This document shows, piece by piece, positions 25,931 through 36,430 of a DNA stretch of 64,000 nt (position 1 is the first letter of the stretch; each line of letters begins with the position of its first letter). Below the pieces are notes generated by a model. The model made no database searches. It was given only the letters and a program-made list of their open reading frames with translations, and was not told the origin of the DNA. Made by a program: the position numbers and the translations under genes. Source of the DNA: Kineococcus mangrovi (GTDB lineage Bacteria > Actinomycetota > Actinomycetes > Actinomycetales > Kineococcaceae); NCBI RefSeq assembly GCF_041320705.1, contig NZ_JBGGTQ010000001.1, positions 62,001 to 126,000 on the forward strand. The letters run 5' to 3'.

Positions 25931-27514
25931 TCAGGCCCCCGGGAACCGGCGCGTCACGGCGTCGGTGAACTCGTCGCCGCGGTGCCCGTAGGACCGGAAC
26001 TGGTCCCAGGACGCGCAGGCGGGGGCGAGCAGGACGGTGTCACCGGGCGCGGCGAGGTCCGCGGCGCGCGCCACCACGAGGTCCATGAGGTGGGCGGTGT
26101 CGGTGGTCACGTCCCCATCCTGCGCGAGGTCGACCTCGACGACGGGGACCTGGGGTGCGTGTCGGCGCAGCGCGTCCGCGACGAGACCGCGGTCGCGGCC
26201 GATGAGCACCGCGGCCCGCAACCGGCCGGCGTGCGCCTGCACGAGGTCGTCGAAGGAGGCGCCCTTGGCGTCGCCGCCGGCGATCCACACGACGTGCTCG
26301 AACGTCGCCAGGGAGGCGTTCGCGGCGTGGCCGTTGGTGGCCTTGGAGTCGTCCACCCAGCGGACCCCGCCGGTGCGCGCGGGGTCGAGGACGGTCGCGA
26401 CCCGGTGCGGGGCGGGCCGGAAGGCGAGGACGCCGTTGCGGACGGCGACCTGCGGGACGCCGTGGGCACGGGCGAGGGCGGCCGCGGCGAGGACGTTCTC
26501 CACGGTGTGCGGCGGGACCGGGTCGTCGGTCCCCTCGGGGCGCAGGTCGCCCAGGGAGCACAGTTCCGCCGCGTGCGACTGCCGCTGCTCGACGAACGCC
26601 CGGTCGCACAGCACGTCCTCGACGAGACCGAGCATCGACAGCCCCGGCGCGGCGCGGGTGAACCCCACGGCGCGGGCGCCCTCGACGACGTCGGCCTCGC
26701 GCACGAGGTCCTCGGTGCGCGGGTCGGCGGCGTTGTAGACGCAGGCGACCTCGGTGTTCTGGTAGATGCGCCCCTTGGCCAGCGCGTACGCCTCCAGCGA
26801 GCCGTGCCAGTCGAGGTGGTCGGGGGCGACGTTGAGGACGGCCGAGGCCAGCGGGCGCACCGAGTTCTCCACATCGGTGGACAGCCAGTGCAGCTGGTAG
26901 CTGGACAGCTCCACCGCGAGCACCTCGAAGGCGTGGGGGTGCCGCAGCGCCTCTACCAGGGGGGTGCCGACGTTGCCCGCGCTCGTGGCCCGCAGCCCGG
27001 CGGCCCGCAGCATCGAGGCGAGCACCTCCACGACGGTCGTCTTGCCGTTCGTGCCCGTCAGGGTCAGCCAGGGCGCCGCCCCGGTCTCCGGGCGCATCCG
27101 CCAGGCCAGCTCCACGTCCCCCCACACGGGCACGCCCGCGAGGGCGGCGGAGACCAGCAGCGGGGCGTCGGGGTGCCAGCCGGGTGAGGTCACGACGAGG
27201 TCGAACCCGTCCCAGGGACGCGGCGGGGCGCCGACGTGCTCGGGCCCGAGCAGGACCGTGGCCCCGAGCACCTCCAGCAGCTGGGCCTTCTCCCGCTGGG
27301 ACTGCCCGGTCGCGGAGTCGACGACGACGACCTCGGCACCGACCTCGAGCAGGGCGTCGGCGGCGGCGAAGCCCGACAGGCCGATCCCGGTGACGAGCGT
27401 GCGCAGACCCGACCACCGGGAGGTGAGGTGGCGCAGTTCCCGGACGCGGTCGGTGTCGTCGGCGCGGGGGTGGGGGTTGCCCAGCCAGGACTCGAACACG
27501 CGCGGCTCAGGCAC
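25931..27514 (-). CDS. murD: UDP-N-acetylmuramoyl-L-alanine--D-glutamate ligase
   Basis: 527 aa; adds D-Glu in peptidoglycan precursor synthesis. Rossmann N-terminus [21 protein letters not shown]-loop [36 protein letters not shown], and the C-terminal [15 protein letters not shown]. An N-terminal extension of about 35 residues precedes the conserved core. GTG 27514 overlaps the mraY stop by 8 bp. Confidence 0.96.
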   Translation of the reverse strand: MPEPRVFESWLGNPHPRADDTDRVRELRHLTSRWSGLRTLVTGIGLSGFAAADALLEVGAEVVVVDSATGQSQREKAQLLEVLGATVLLGPEHVGAPPRPWDGFDLVVTSPGWHPDAPLLVSAALAGVPVWGDVELAWRMRPETGAAPWLTLTGTNGKTTVVEVLASMLRAAGLRATSAGNVGTPLVEALRHPHAFEVLAVELSSYQLHWLSTDVENSVRPLASAVLNVAPDHLDWHGSLEAYALAKGRIYQNTEVACVYNAADPRTEDLVREADVVEGARAVGFTRAAPGLSMLGLVEDVLCDRAFVEQRQSHAAELCSLGDLRPEGTDDPVPPHTVENVLAAAALARAHGVPQVAVRNGVLAFRPAPHRVATVLDPARTGGVRWVDDSKATNGHAANASLATFEHVVWIAGGDAKGASFDDLVQAHAGRLRAAVLIGRDRGLVADALRRHAPQVPVVEVDLAQDGDVTTDTAHLMDLVVARAADLAAPGDTVLLAPACASWDQFRSYGHRGDEFTDAVTRRFPGA

Positions 27515-28598
27515 CGGTCACCCACTCCGCGTAGAAGATGCCCAGGCCGAGGGAGACGAACAACCCGGCGATGATCCAGAACCGGATGACGATGGTGACC
27601 TCGCCCCAGCCGGCGAGCTCGAAGTGGTGCTGCAGCGGGGCCATCCGGAAGATGCGTTTCCTCGTGAGCTTGAAGCCGCCGACCTGCAGGATGACCGACA
27701 GCGTGATGATGACGAACAACCCGCCGAGGACGACGAGCAGGATCTGCGTGCGCGACAGGATGGCGAGCCCGGCCAGCGCCCCGCCGAGGGCCAGGGAGCC
27801 GGTGTCCCCCATGAAGATCTTCGCCGGGCTCGCGTTCCACCACAGGAACCCGAAGCAGGCGCCCATGACGGCCGCCGCCACGACGGCCAGGTCGCGCGGG
27901 TCGCGGACCTCGTAGCAGCGGGACTCGACCTCGGTGAGGGAGTAGCAGCTCTGGTTGGACTGGAACGTGCAGATGAGGACGTAGGCCGCCAGCACCATCG
28001 TCGTCGCGCCCGTCGCGAGGCCGTCGAGGCCGTCGGTGAGGTTCACCCCGTTGCTGACGGCCGAGGTGATGAGCAGCACCCAGACGACGAAGGCGATGGT
28101 GCCGCCGACCGCGCCGAACCACGCCAGGTCCAGCGGAGTGTCCCGCAGCACCGAGATGTGCGTCGAGGCGGGCGTCGCCCCGTCCTTGGCCGCCGAGGGG
28201 AACTGCAGGGCCAGGACGGCGAAGACGACGCCCACCAGACCCTGGCCGATGAGCTTGGCGCGCGCGGTGAGCCCGAGGCTGCGCTGCTTGGAGATCTTCA
28301 GGAAGTCGTCGAGGAAACCGACGATGCCGAGCCCGGTCATGAGCAGCAGCACGAGCAACCCGGACACGGTGGGCGCGCGCCCCGTGAACACGTGGGCCGC
28401 GGCGTACGCGAGCAGGGCCGCCAGGATGATGACGACCCCGCCCATGGTGGGGGTCCCGCGCTTGGTGTGGTGGGTGGTCGGCCCGTCGTCGCGGACGAAC
28501 TGGCCGTACCCGCGCCGGACCAGCCAGCGGATGTACAGCGGTGTCCCGAAGAGGGCGACGACGAGCGAGAACGCTCCCGCGATGAGGACGGTCCTCAC
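27507..28598 (-). CDS. mraY: Phospho-MurNAc-pentapeptide transferase
   Basis: 363 aa, ten-helix membrane enzyme making lipid I on undecaprenyl phosphate. Motifs: [36 protein letters not shown] (catalytic Asp region), [14 protein letters not shown] and [16 protein letters not shown] cytoplasmic or outer loop holds three Cys ([15 protein letters not shown]), an insertion also seen in some actinobacteria. GTG 28598 overlaps the murF stop as GTGA. Confidence 0.97.
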   Translation of the reverse strand: MRTVLIAGAFSLVVALFGTPLYIRWLVRRGYGQFVRDDGPTTHHTKRGTPTMGGVVIILAALLAYAAAHVFTGRAPTVSGLLVLLLMTGLGIVGFLDDFLKISKQRSLGLTARAKLIGQGLVGVVFAVLALQFPSAAKDGATPASTHISVLRDTPLDLAWFGAVGGTIAFVVWVLLITSAVSNGVNLTDGLDGLATGATTMVLAAYVLICTFQSNQSCYSLTEVESRCYEVRDPRDLAVVAAAVMGACFGFLWWNASPAKIFMGDTGSLALGGALAGLAILSRTQILLVVLGGLFVIITLSVILQVGGFKLTRKRIFRMAPLQHHFELAGWGEVTIVIRFWIIAGLFVSLGLGIFYAEWVTGA

Positions 28599-30082
28599 GT
28601 GTCCGACGCCTCCGCCTTCTCCTGGGTCTGGTCCTGGGTCCTGTCCTGCACGAGTTCCTCCGCGAGCCGCGCCAAGCCGGCTCCGTTCGACGACTTCACC
28701 AGCACCACGTCGCCCGGTCGCAGGCGCGGTCGCAGGAACTCCAGGGCGCTCTCGACGTCCGGGGCGAACGCCGCCTCCTCACCCCAGGAACCCTCCATGA
28801 CGGCCCCGGTGTAGATCGGTCGGGCACCCGCGCCGACGACGAGGAGCTGGTCCACGTCGAGGCGGACGACGGTGCGCCCGACCAGGTCGTGCTCGTCGCG
28901 GGAGGCCGGGCCGAGCTCGAGCATCTCCCCCAGCACGGCCCAGGTCCGCCGCGGCGCGCCGTCCGCCCCGGCGTCGGCGGCCATGCCGACGAGCGCCTTG
29001 AGCGCGGCGCGGACCGAGTCCGGGTTGGCGTTGTAGGCGTCGTGGACGACGGTGACGCCGTCGGGGCGTTCGAGGACCTGCATGCGGCCGGGGCTGGCCG
29101 GTTCCGCGCGCGACAGGGCGAGCGCGACGTCGGCGACGCTCGCGCCGGTGCTCAGCGCGACGGCCGCCGCCGCGAGCGCGTTGGTCACCTGGTGCTCCCC
29201 GTGCAGGCGCAGCGCCACGTCCGCGACCGCGCCGCCGTGCTCGAGGCGGAACCGGGCGCGGGCCCGGCCGTCGAGGGTCACCTCGGCCGCCCGCACGTCC
29301 GCGTGGGCGCCGCGACCGAAGGTCAGCACGCGGGCCCGGGTGCGCGAGGCCATCGCCGCGACGCGGTCGTCGTCGGCGTTGAGCACGGCGAGGCCGCCGG
29401 TCGGCAGCGCCTCGACGAGCTCGCCCTTGGCCCGGGCCGTCGCCTCCAGGGAGCCGAACTCCCCCGCGTGGGCGGCACCGACGACGAGCTCGACACCGAC
29501 GTCGGGGCGGGCGATCGCGCACAGGTGGGCGATGTGGCCGAGGCCGCGGGCGCCCATCTCCACGACGAGGGCACGGGTGCCGGCCTCGGCGCGCAGCACC
29601 GTCAGCGGGGCGCCGACCTCGTTGTTGAAGCTGCCGCGGGGGGCGACGACCGGCCCGTCGAGCACGTCCCCGAGGACCGAGGCGAGCAGGTCCTTCGTCG
29701 TCGTCTTGCCCTGCGAGCCGGTGACGGCGACGACCAGGGGGCCGGTCCCGCCCCCGTCGGTCCCGGCGCGCAGGCGCTCCAGGACGCCCGCGGCCAGGCG
29801 GCCCAGCGCGGCGACCCCGTCCTCGACGAGCACGAGGGCCGCACCGGCGGGCAGCTCGACCGCCCGCTCGGCCAGGACGACGCTCGCACCCGCCGCGACG
29901 GCGGTGCCCGCGTAGTCGGCGCCGTCGACCCGCTCCCCGGGCAGGGCGACGAACAGCGCCCCCGGGACGGCGGCCCGGGAGTCCACGACCACCGGCCCGT
30001 GCGTGCGCACGTCCCCCGCGGCGTCGGCTCCGAGGCGGCCCCCCGTCAGCTCCGCGACCTCGGTCGCGGTCAGCGCGATCAC
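28595..30082 (-). CDS. murF: UDP-MurNAc-tripeptide--D-alanyl-D-alanine ligase
   Basis: 495 aa; adds D-Ala-D-Ala to the UDP-MurNAc tripeptide. P-loop [46 protein letters not shown] and [15 protein letters not shown] identify MurF. The last ~15 residues are an acidic Gln/Asp/Thr tail ([13 protein letters not shown]) beyond the family core. GTG 30082 overlaps the murE stop as GTGA. Confidence 0.96.
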   Translation of the reverse strand: MIALTATEVAELTGGRLGADAAGDVRTHGPVVVDSRAAVPGALFVALPGERVDGADYAGTAVAAGASVVLAERAVELPAGAALVLVEDGVAALGRLAAGVLERLRAGTDGGGTGPLVVAVTGSQGKTTTKDLLASVLGDVLDGPVVAPRGSFNNEVGAPLTVLRAEAGTRALVVEMGARGLGHIAHLCAIARPDVGVELVVGAAHAGEFGSLEATARAKGELVEALPTGGLAVLNADDDRVAAMASRTRARVLTFGRGAHADVRAAEVTLDGRARARFRLEHGGAVADVALRLHGEHQVTNALAAAAVALSTGASVADVALALSRAEPASPGRMQVLERPDGVTVVHDAYNANPDSVRAALKALVGMAADAGADGAPRRTWAVLGEMLELGPASRDEHDLVGRTVVRLDVDQLLVVGAGARPIYTGAVMEGSWGEEAAFAPDVESALEFLRPRLRPGDVVLVKSSNGAGLARLAEELVQDRTQDQTQEKAEASDT

Positions 30083-31650
30083 CGGGCACCTCCCCGGGCG
30101 CCGGGCGCCCCGTCCGTCGTGCCCGCGTCCCCGCCCGTCCCGGCGAGCCAGGCCACCAGCTCCTCCTCGGCCACGGCCCGGTCGTCGAAGGGGGTCACCG
30201 CACCGGCGACCTCCTGACCCCTCTCGTGGCCCTTGCCGGCGAGGAGCACGGTGTCCTGCGGGCCGGTGCAGCGCGCCAGGGCCGCGGCCACGGCAGCCCG
30301 GCGGTCGCCGACCTCCAGCACCTCGGCGGGACCGGACGCGGCGCGGGCCCCGTCGAGCACCTGCGCCCGGATCGTCGCGGGGTCCTCCGAGCGCGGGTTG
30401 TCGTCGGTGACGACGGCCACGTCGGCCAGGCGCGCGACGGCCGCGCCCATGAGGGGGCGCTTGCCGCGGTCGCGGTCCCCGCCGGCGCCGACCACGGCGA
30501 CGAGCCGTCCGGGCGTGCCGACGCGCAACGTGGTGAGCACGCGCTCCAGGGCGTCGGGGGTGTGCGCGTAGTCGACGACGACGAGCGGGGCGCCGGTGCG
30601 CACGACCGCCTGCATGCGGCCGGGCACGCCCTCGGCCCGCGCCAGCCCGCGCTCGACGTCGGCGGGCCCCAGCCCCAGGCGCAGCGCGGCCACGGCCGCG
30701 ACGGCGGCGTTGGCGACGTTGAACGCCCCGGGCAGGGGGCACGTCAGGTGCAGGTCGGCGTCCGGGCCGGTGAGGCGGAAGCGGCTCTCGGCCCGGCCGG
30801 GGCGGACGTCGCGGACGGACCAGTCGGCGCCGGCACCGTCCGGGCCGACGGTCTCGACCGGCACGGTGGCCAGCTCGCCGACGCGGCGGCCCCAGCCGTC
30901 GGCGTCGGCGGGGTCGACCCAGACGACCCCGCGGCGGGAGTGCGGCGGGGTGAACAGGCGGGCCTTGGCCGCGAGGTACTCCTGCATCGACCCGTGGAAG
31001 TCCAGGTGGTCCTGGGACAGGTTGGTGAAGGCGGCGACGTCCACCACGAGACCGTCGACGCGGTGCAGGGCCAGCGCGTGCGAGGAGACCTCGAGCGCGC
31101 AGCCGCGCACCCCGGCCGCGACCATCCGCGCCAGCAGGGCGTGCAGGTCCGGCGCCTCCGGCGTGGTCCGCACGCTGCTGACGCGCTCGCCCGCGACGCG
31201 GGTCTCCACGGTGCCGAGCAGACCCGTCGTCCAGCCGGCGGCGCGCCACAGCGACTCGAGGAGGTAGGCGGTCGTCGTCTTGCCGTTGGTGCCCGTGACG
31301 CCGAACGTCGTCAGCGCCGACCCGGGGTCCCCGTGGACCCGGCGGGCGAGGTCGCCGAGGACGGCGCGGGGCGTGTCCACGACGAGGACGGGCAGACCGG
31401 TGGCCTCGGCGTCGGCGCGACCGGCCGGGTCGGTGAGGACGGCGACGGCGCCGGCCGCGGCGGCCTGGGGGGCGAAGCGCGCCCCGTGCACGTTGGCCCC
31501 GGGCAGCGCGGCGTAGAGGTCACCGGGGGCGACCCGCCGGGAGTCGAGGGTGACCCCGGTGACTCTCGCGCGGGGGTGCGGAGGGGCGACGGCGCCGAGG
31601 ACCCGGGCCAGGTCCGCGAGGGTGGGTCGTCCGCCGTCGATCATCGGCAC
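30079..31650 (-). CDS. murE: UDP-MurNAc-L-Ala-D-Glu--2,6-diaminopimelate ligase
   Basis: 523 aa; adds the third residue of the stem peptide. P-loop [53 protein letters not shown] near residue 410 carries the DNPR motif associated with meso-diaminopimelate binding, rather than the Lys-type motif, so the cell wall should contain meso-DAP. The start is GTG 31650 or ATG 31644, two codons later; no clear ribosome site separates them. 94 bp separate it from ftsI. Confidence 0.96.
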   Translation of the reverse strand: MPMIDGGRPTLADLARVLGAVAPPHPRARVTGVTLDSRRVAPGDLYAALPGANVHGARFAPQAAAAGAVAVLTDPAGRADAEATGLPVLVVDTPRAVLGDLARRVHGDPGSALTTFGVTGTNGKTTTAYLLESLWRAAGWTTGLLGTVETRVAGERVSSVRTTPEAPDLHALLARMVAAGVRGCALEVSSHALALHRVDGLVVDVAAFTNLSQDHLDFHGSMQEYLAAKARLFTPPHSRRGVVWVDPADADGWGRRVGELATVPVETVGPDGAGADWSVRDVRPGRAESRFRLTGPDADLHLTCPLPGAFNVANAAVAAVAALRLGLGPADVERGLARAEGVPGRMQAVVRTGAPLVVVDYAHTPDALERVLTTLRVGTPGRLVAVVGAGGDRDRGKRPLMGAAVARLADVAVVTDDNPRSEDPATIRAQVLDGARAASGPAEVLEVGDRRAAVAAALARCTGPQDTVLLAGKGHERGQEVAGAVTPFDDRAVAEEELVAWLAGTGGDAGTTDGAPGARGGAR

Positions 31651-31744
31651 GGTGGGAGGTTACCCGCCCGGCGGGTGCGGTCCGAACCGCCCGGACGGTG
31701 TGTCGCCGGCACCGCGCCGCGACCGGACGCGCAGGCTCGAGCGG

Positions 31745-33649
31745 TCACCGACCCGCCGTGTCGGCGACCGCACCGGTGCTGATGTCCTGCTCGGCGTCGG
31801 TGTCCCCGCCCCACGTCAACGACAGGTCCGCCGGGGGTTCGGCCGACGGCGCGATGCCGCGCTGGGCGAGGGCGTAGGTCATGACGTCCTTGAACACCGG
31901 CCCCGCCGCCGAACCCCCGTAGTAGTTCGTCTTGGGGTCCTGCAGGATCACCGCGACCACGAGTTCGGGGTCGTCGGCCGGGGCGAGCCCGATGAAGGAG
32001 GCGGTGTACCCGGAGTACCGCCCGAGGTCGACGTCGTAGCGGTTCGCCGTCCCCGTCTTGCCCGCCACGAGGTACCCGGGGATCTCGGCGGCCGCCGCCG
32101 TCCCGGCCTCGCTGACGACGGCCTGCATCATGTCCCGCAGCGTGGTGGCGGTGGCGGCGCTGATGACGCGGGAACTGGCCCCGGCCGGTTCGGTGCGGTA
32201 GTCGCCGTTCGGGGCCGAGGTGCCGGCGATGAGCGTGGGTTCCACGCGGACGCCGTCGTTGGCGATGGTGGCGAAGACCGAGGCGGCCTGCACCGCCGTG
32301 ACCGACAGCCCCTGCCCGAACATCACCGTGTACCGCTGCGTCCCGGAGTACTTCGCGGGGTCGCCGAGGATCCCGCCGCTCTCGCCGGGGAACTTCAGGG
32401 ACGTCTTGGCGCCGAAGCCGAAGGCGAGGTGGTAGTCGTGCAGGATCTGGGAGGTCGTGCGCAGGTCGGCGTTCAGCTTCTCCCCCGCCAGGATCGTCCC
32501 GATGTTGCTGGACTGGGCGAGGACGCCTGCGAGCGTGAGCTTCTCGTCGCCGTGCGGGTGGGAGTCGTGGAACGTCTTGTCGAAGCGCGGCAGTTCCCCG
32601 GGGACGACGAAGCGGGTGTCGGCCGTGGCGACGCCCTCCTCCAGCGCCGCGGCCAGCGTCACCACCTTCGCCGTGGACCCGGGCTCGAAGACCTTGGTGA
32701 GCGCGGTGTTCTGCAACTGGTCGTTCGTGAGGTTCACGAGGTTCGTCGGGTCCAGGCTCGGCGCGCTCGCCAGGGCGAGCAGGCGCTGCTCCTTGTCCAT
32801 GATGACGACCGTGCCGGACTCGGCCCCCGTCTCGGCCACCTTGGCGGCGATGGCCGACTGGGCCTTCCACTGCAGGTCCGAGTCGATGGTCAGGTGCAGG
32901 GAGGTGCCGTCGACGGGGTCCACCGTCTCCCGGTCCCCCAGCGGGATCTCCTGGCCGCCCGCGCTGCGCTCGTAGCGCATCCAGCCGTTCGTGCCGAGGA
33001 GCAGGGAGTTGCGCGCCTCCTCCAGACCGGACAGGGGGCGGTCGGTGAACGCCTTCGTCTTCTCGTCCTGCTCGGGCGTGCCCAGGACGCCGACGAGCGT
33101 GGAGGACGCGCTGCCGGTGGGGTAGATGCGCTGGGTCTGGCGCACGGAGGTGATGCCGGCGATCCCCAGGTCGTCGACCTGCTGCCACAGCTCCGGGGTG
33201 ATGCCGAGGGCCACGACGGCGTACCGGTTGTCCCCGGTGAGCTTCGTCGTGAGGGTGGCCTCGTCGATGCCGAGGACGGGCGCCAGCCGCTGCGCCGCCC
33301 CTTCCGGGCCGGTGCCGTACTTCGAGCTGTACGGCTTGCCGTTGCGCAGGTTGTAACCGCTGAGCGCCTTCGGGTCGGCGATGACGTCGCGCCGTTCGAC
33401 GGACGTGGCGAGCACGACGCCCTTGGCGTCGAGGATGTCCCCGCGCTTGGCGTACAGCGTCGCCGTCGACGTCCGCTGCTGGAGGGCGTCGTCGGCGAGC
33501 TTGCTGGCGTCGGCCCCCTGCAGCTGCACCAGCCGGCCGCCGAGCACCGTCAGCCCACCCAGCACCCCGAGGGTGTAGACGCGCATGCGCATGTCGGGGC
33601 GGGGACGGGGGTCCTGCTCGTCGGGACGGGGGCGGCGCGGGCGGGACAC
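31745..33649 (-). CDS. ftsI: Septal class B penicillin-binding protein (FtsI/PBP3)
   Basis: 634 aa transpeptidase crosslinking septal peptidoglycan with FtsW. Short cytoplasmic tail, one transmembrane helix (VYTLGVLGGLTVLGGRLV, about 24-42), PBP dimerisation region (YAKRGDILDAKGVVLATS), then the transpeptidase domain with SxxK in EPGSTAK (about 305), SxN in AQSSNIG (about 360) and KTG in VAGKTGTANR (about 530). C-terminal ~35 residues are Asp/Glu-rich. Start GTG 33649 with AAGAGG about 8 nt upstream. Confidence 0.96.
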   Translation of the reverse strand: MSRPRRPRPDEQDPRPRPDMRMRVYTLGVLGGLTVLGGRLVQLQGADASKLADDALQQRTSTATLYAKRGDILDAKGVVLATSVERRDVIADPKALSGYNLRNGKPYSSKYGTGPEGAAQRLAPVLGIDEATLTTKLTGDNRYAVVALGITPELWQQVDDLGIAGITSVRQTQRIYPTGSASSTLVGVLGTPEQDEKTKAFTDRPLSGLEEARNSLLLGTNGWMRYERSAGGQEIPLGDRETVDPVDGTSLHLTIDSDLQWKAQSAIAAKVAETGAESGTVVIMDKEQRLLALASAPSLDPTNLVNLTNDQLQNTALTKVFEPGSTAKVVTLAAALEEGVATADTRFVVPGELPRFDKTFHDSHPHGDEKLTLAGVLAQSSNIGTILAGEKLNADLRTTSQILHDYHLAFGFGAKTSLKFPGESGGILGDPAKYSGTQRYTVMFGQGLSVTAVQAASVFATIANDGVRVEPTLIAGTSAPNGDYRTEPAGASSRVISAATATTLRDMMQAVVSEAGTAAAAEIPGYLVAGKTGTANRYDVDLGRYSGYTASFIGLAPADDPELVVAVILQDPKTNYYGGSAAGPVFKDVMTYALAQRGIAPSAEPPADLSLTWGGDTDAEQDISTGAVADTAGR

Positions 33650-33686
33650 GCGGGTACCTCTTCGACCTCGGGGGTGGGGTGCGGTC

Positions 33687-34133
33687 TCAGCGGGCCGGCG
33701 CCGGAGCGGGAGACGGGGAACCGGCAGCGGTCGAGGGCCGCGGGGCCGGGGTCGCCTCCCCCACGGCGCCGGTGCCCGTGAGGTGGACGGGGTCGGGGGC
33801 CGGCACCATGCCGAGCTCGCCGGCGCGGGTGGCGAGGTGCTCGGGCGAGGACTGCTGGGCGAGGTCCTCGGCCACGGCCTGCTGCTGGTCGGCCAGGCGG
33901 CCGCTCGTCACCTGCAGGTCGGTGATCTCGTACGCATCGCCGGCGATGGCGATGTTCGTCATGAGCAGCCCGAGCAGACCCAGGGTCAGCAGGAGGACGC
34001 AGGCCACGGGCAGCGGCAGACGCACCCGCCGCGTGGCGGGCGGGGTGACGACCTGCAGTTCGGGGCGGGTGTCCGCGGACGACCCGGGCTGGCGGACCGG
34101 AGCCTTCCGGGCCGCGATCAGGGGCTGGCTCAT
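33687..34133 (-). CDS. ftsL: FtsL-like bitopic division protein
   Basis: 148 aa. Basic cytoplasmic tail (about 1-42), one transmembrane helix (LPLPVACVLLLTLGLLGLLM, about 40-60), then a short coiled coil (DAYEITDLQVTSGRLADQQQ) and a Pro/Ala-rich end. FtsL is recognised by topology and position between rsmH and ftsI; sequence conservation in this family is weak. ATG 34133 has GAAGGA 7 nt upstream and overlaps the rsmH stop; GTG 34136 immediately before is possible. Confidence 0.85.
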   Translation of the reverse strand: MSQPLIAARKAPVRQPGSSADTRPELQVVTPPATRRVRLPLPVACVLLLTLGLLGLLMTNIAIAGDAYEITDLQVTSGRLADQQQAVAEDLAQQSSPEHLATRAGELGMVPAPDPVHLTGTGAVGEATPAPRPSTAAGSPSPAPAPAR

Positions 34134-35296
34134 CACGGCGTCCTTCCGTCGGTCGTGCCGTGGTCCGGCCCGAGTTCCGTGGTCTGTCGGTTGGTGCTGG
34201 TGCTGTTGCGGGTGTCGCGCTGCCGGGGGTTCCGGGAGGTGACGCGACCGCTGGACCGTGACCGATCCTGCTCGGGTAGTCGGCGCACCGCGCGGAGGCG
34301 CGCCGACGCCGCGCGGGGATTCTCCGCGAGTTCGGCCTCCCCGGCCTGTTCACCGCCCCGGGTGAGCAGTTCCGCCCGGGGTCCGGAACCCTCGGGGACG
34401 AACGGCAGGTCCGGCGGCGCGGAACTCGAGGACAGTTGCCGCAGAACGTTCTTCGTGATCCGGTCCTCGAGGGAGTGGAACGTGAGGACGGCCAGCCGGC
34501 CGTCGGGGGCGAGGCGCTCGAAAGCCGCCGGCAACGTCCGTTCGACGACCCCCAGTTCGTCATTCACGGTGATGCGCAACGCCTGGAACGTGCGCTTGGC
34601 CGGGTTCCCCCCGGTGCGCCGTGCAGCGGCGGGGACGTTGGCGCGCACCAGGTCCACGAGCCTGGCCGAGTTCCTGAACGGTTCGCGCTCGCGTTCGCGC
34701 ACGACGGCCGAGGCGATGCGGGGAGCGAACTTCTCCTCCCCCCACGTGCGCAGCAGGCGCGTCAAGTCGCTGTGCGAGAAGGTGTTCAGGACGTCAGCGG
34801 CCGTCCGGCCCGTCGTCGGGTCCATCCGCATGTCGAGCGGGGTGTCGCGGGCGTAGGAGAAACCCCGGTCGTCCTCGTCGAGCTGCAACGAGGACACGCC
34901 GAGGTCGAGGAACACCGCGTCGACGGTGTCCAGGCCGAGGTCGTCGAGGGCGTCGTCGAAGCGGTCGGAGACCGCGTGCACCAGCGTCACGCGGTCGGCG
35001 AACTCGTGGAGCCGGTGGGCGGCGAGCTCGAGGGCGTGGGGATCGCGGTCCACGCCGACCAACCGCAGCCCGGGGTGACGGCGCAGGAGCTCGGCCGCGT
35101 GTCCCCCCATGCCCAGGGTGAGGTCGACGCTCACCGCCCGCGGGTGCTGCAGGGCGGGCGAGAGGACGGCGGTGCAGCGGTCCAGGAGGACGGGGGCGTG
35201 CCGCTCGGCGGCCTCGGCGGCGCGGGCCCCCGGCAGGGGCGCGAGGTCGCAGGACGGGTCGACGACGGGCTCGACGGACGGGTGCTGTCCGCCCAC
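34133..35296 (-). CDS. rsmH: 16S rRNA (cytosine-1402-N4)-methyltransferase
   Basis: 387 aa. Methylates C1402 of 16S rRNA at the P site. SAM-binding [18 protein letters not shown] (about 55), [34 protein letters not shown] and [15 protein letters not shown] are RsmH signatures. An extra ~30 N-terminal residues precede [11 protein letters not shown] 35296 is the only plausible start after the mraZ stop and has a G-rich ribosome site. The C-terminal ~60 residues are Arg/Ser/Thr-rich and likely disordered. It is separated from mraZ by 217 bp with no visible gene. Confidence 0.94.
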   Translation of the reverse strand: MGGQHPSVEPVVDPSCDLAPLPGARAAEAAERHAPVLLDRCTAVLSPALQHPRAVSVDLTLGMGGHAAELLRRHPGLRLVGVDRDPHALELAAHRLHEFADRVTLVHAVSDRFDDALDDLGLDTVDAVFLDLGVSSLQLDEDDRGFSYARDTPLDMRMDPTTGRTAADVLNTFSHSDLTRLLRTWGEEKFAPRIASAVVREREREPFRNSARLVDLVRANVPAAARRTGGNPAKRTFQALRITVNDELGVVERTLPAAFERLAPDGRLAVLTFHSLEDRITKNVLRQLSSSSAPPDLPFVPEGSGPRAELLTRGGEQAGEAELAENPRAASARLRAVRRLPEQDRSRSSGRVTSRNPRQRDTRNSTSTNRQTTELGPDHGTTDGRTP

Positions 35297-35513
35297 CGTC
35301 CCACCCCCTGCCCCGCTGCTCGCTCCGTCACCACCTGCCTGCCCATCGGTCTCCGGCGGACCTCCCGCCGGACCCGTCGTCGGGCGTGGTCCCCATCCGC
35401 TCGTGCCCGTCAGCCCTGGCGCCGGGGAAGTGGCGTCAGGACCGTCGGGTCCGGGCGGCTGGAGGCCGCGTCCGACGGCTGCCCCGAATCTCGACCGCGA
35501 CTCGGGGCGGGGG

Positions 35514-35945
35514 TCACAGGACCCCCGGGAGGACCTCCTCGCTGCGCTCGGCGAAGGCGGACTCCGCGCCCTCCAGGTAGGTCTCCCAGGTCGGCAGGTC
35601 CCACAGCTCGACCCGGCTGCCGGCACCGATGACGGCGACGTCCCGGTCGAGACCGGCGTACTGGCGCAGCAGCGGCGGCACGGTGACCCGGCCCTGCTTG
35701 TCCGGCACCTCGCTCGAGGCACCCGACAGGAAGACGCGCTGGTAGTCGCGCGCCTCCTTGTTGGTGAGCGGCGCCTGTCGCAGCTCCTCGTGCATCCGCT
35801 GGAACTCCTGCATCGGGAAGAGGTAGAGGCAGCGGTCCTGCCCCCGGGTGATGACGAGACCGTCGAGCAGCTGGTCCCGGAAGCGAGCCGGGAGGATCAG
35901 CCGGCCCTTGTCGTCCAGTCGGGGTGTGTGGGTGCCCAGGAACAC
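35514..35945 (-). CDS. mraZ: Transcriptional regulator MraZ
   Basis: 143 aa, two AbrB-like SpoVT repeats forming a ring-shaped DNA-binding oligomer. [20 protein letters not shown] (repeat 1) and [20 protein letters not shown] (repeat 2) both carry the D-K-x-GR core. MraZ represses its own dcw operon in bacteria where it was studied. GTG 35945 gives the canonical N-terminus and length and has a GGGGGTG site. Longer frames add unrelated residues. Its operator is the triple repeat at 36018-36042. Confidence 0.96.
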   Translation of the reverse strand: MFLGTHTPRLDDKGRLILPARFRDQLLDGLVITRGQDRCLYLFPMQEFQRMHEELRQAPLTNKEARDYQRVFLSGASSEVPDKQGRVTVPPLLRQYAGLDRDVAVIGAGSRVELWDLPTWETYLEGAESAFAERSEEVLPGVL

Positions 35946-36430
35946 CGCGCACCCCCACCGAACGGGTCTGTCGTCCGTCGTCGAGTCCTCGCGCCGGGTC
36001 CCCTGTGGACCAGGCTCCTCCACGGTACTCCACTTTCCTCCACCGTCAACGTCAGTCAACTCTGAGTGACCGCGCGGATGCGGTATCGATGCAGGTCAGC
36101 GCGGTGGGTGGTGGTGGAGGGGGTGCGGAGCGGCTCAGACCCCCCACCGGGCCGTCACCCCGTGCACACGGCCTCCCCCGGCCCGGGGGGAGGCCTCCCG
36201 CGCCCCGCCGGGCCGCCGCCGGCGCCCGAGTGGGGGGAAGTGGGGACCGATCGCGGTCCCGGGAGCCGGCGACCACGCGGTGGACGGGCGCGGGGGGCGC
36301 ACCGTGGGGCAGAGTGGGGGCGTCCGGCACCGGTGCCCGGTCGCAGGTCCGTTCGCGGCCCGCGCCCGGGCACCGCCCGCCGGGACCGGACGTTCGAACT
36401 CGCGACGTCCACCGAACGAGACGAGGGCAC
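35946..36430 (+). promoter_or_regulatory. Divergent mraZ/moxR intergenic region
   Basis: 485 bp without a convincing gene. Besides the mraZ promoter it has a perfect 10-bp-stem hairpin (arms ggcctccccc at 36170-36179 and its complement at 36186-36195, 6-nt loop). It also has a pair of TGGGG motifs 10 bp apart at 36231-36245. No clear moxR promoter could be assigned; the last ~60 bp before the GTG at 36431 are less G-rich. Confidence 0.4.
36018..36049 (-). promoter_or_regulatory. mraZ promoter with MraZ-box triple repeat
   Basis: Three TGGAG motifs (minus strand; plus-strand CTCCA at 36018-36022, 36028-36032 and 36038-36042) recur with an exact 10-bp period, the arrangement bound by the ring-shaped MraZ. 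TTGACG (36044-36049) and TACCGT (36022-36027), 16 bp apart, make a plausible -35/-10 pair that overlaps all three repeats. Binding would therefore block RNA polymerase. The repeats lie 73-97 bp upstream of the mraZ GTG. Confidence 0.75.

Noticed and set aside
35297-35513. Upstream extension of rsmH or a small gene between mraZ and rsmH
   Set aside because: No ATG, GTG or TTG in the rsmH frame before 35296, and the GC-rich sequence shows no conserved motif.
36231-36245. Two TGGGG motifs 10 bp apart as MraZ boxes
   Set aside because: Only two copies, about 290 bp from mraZ and without a promoter; the triple TGGAG array at 36018-36042 is the better operator.
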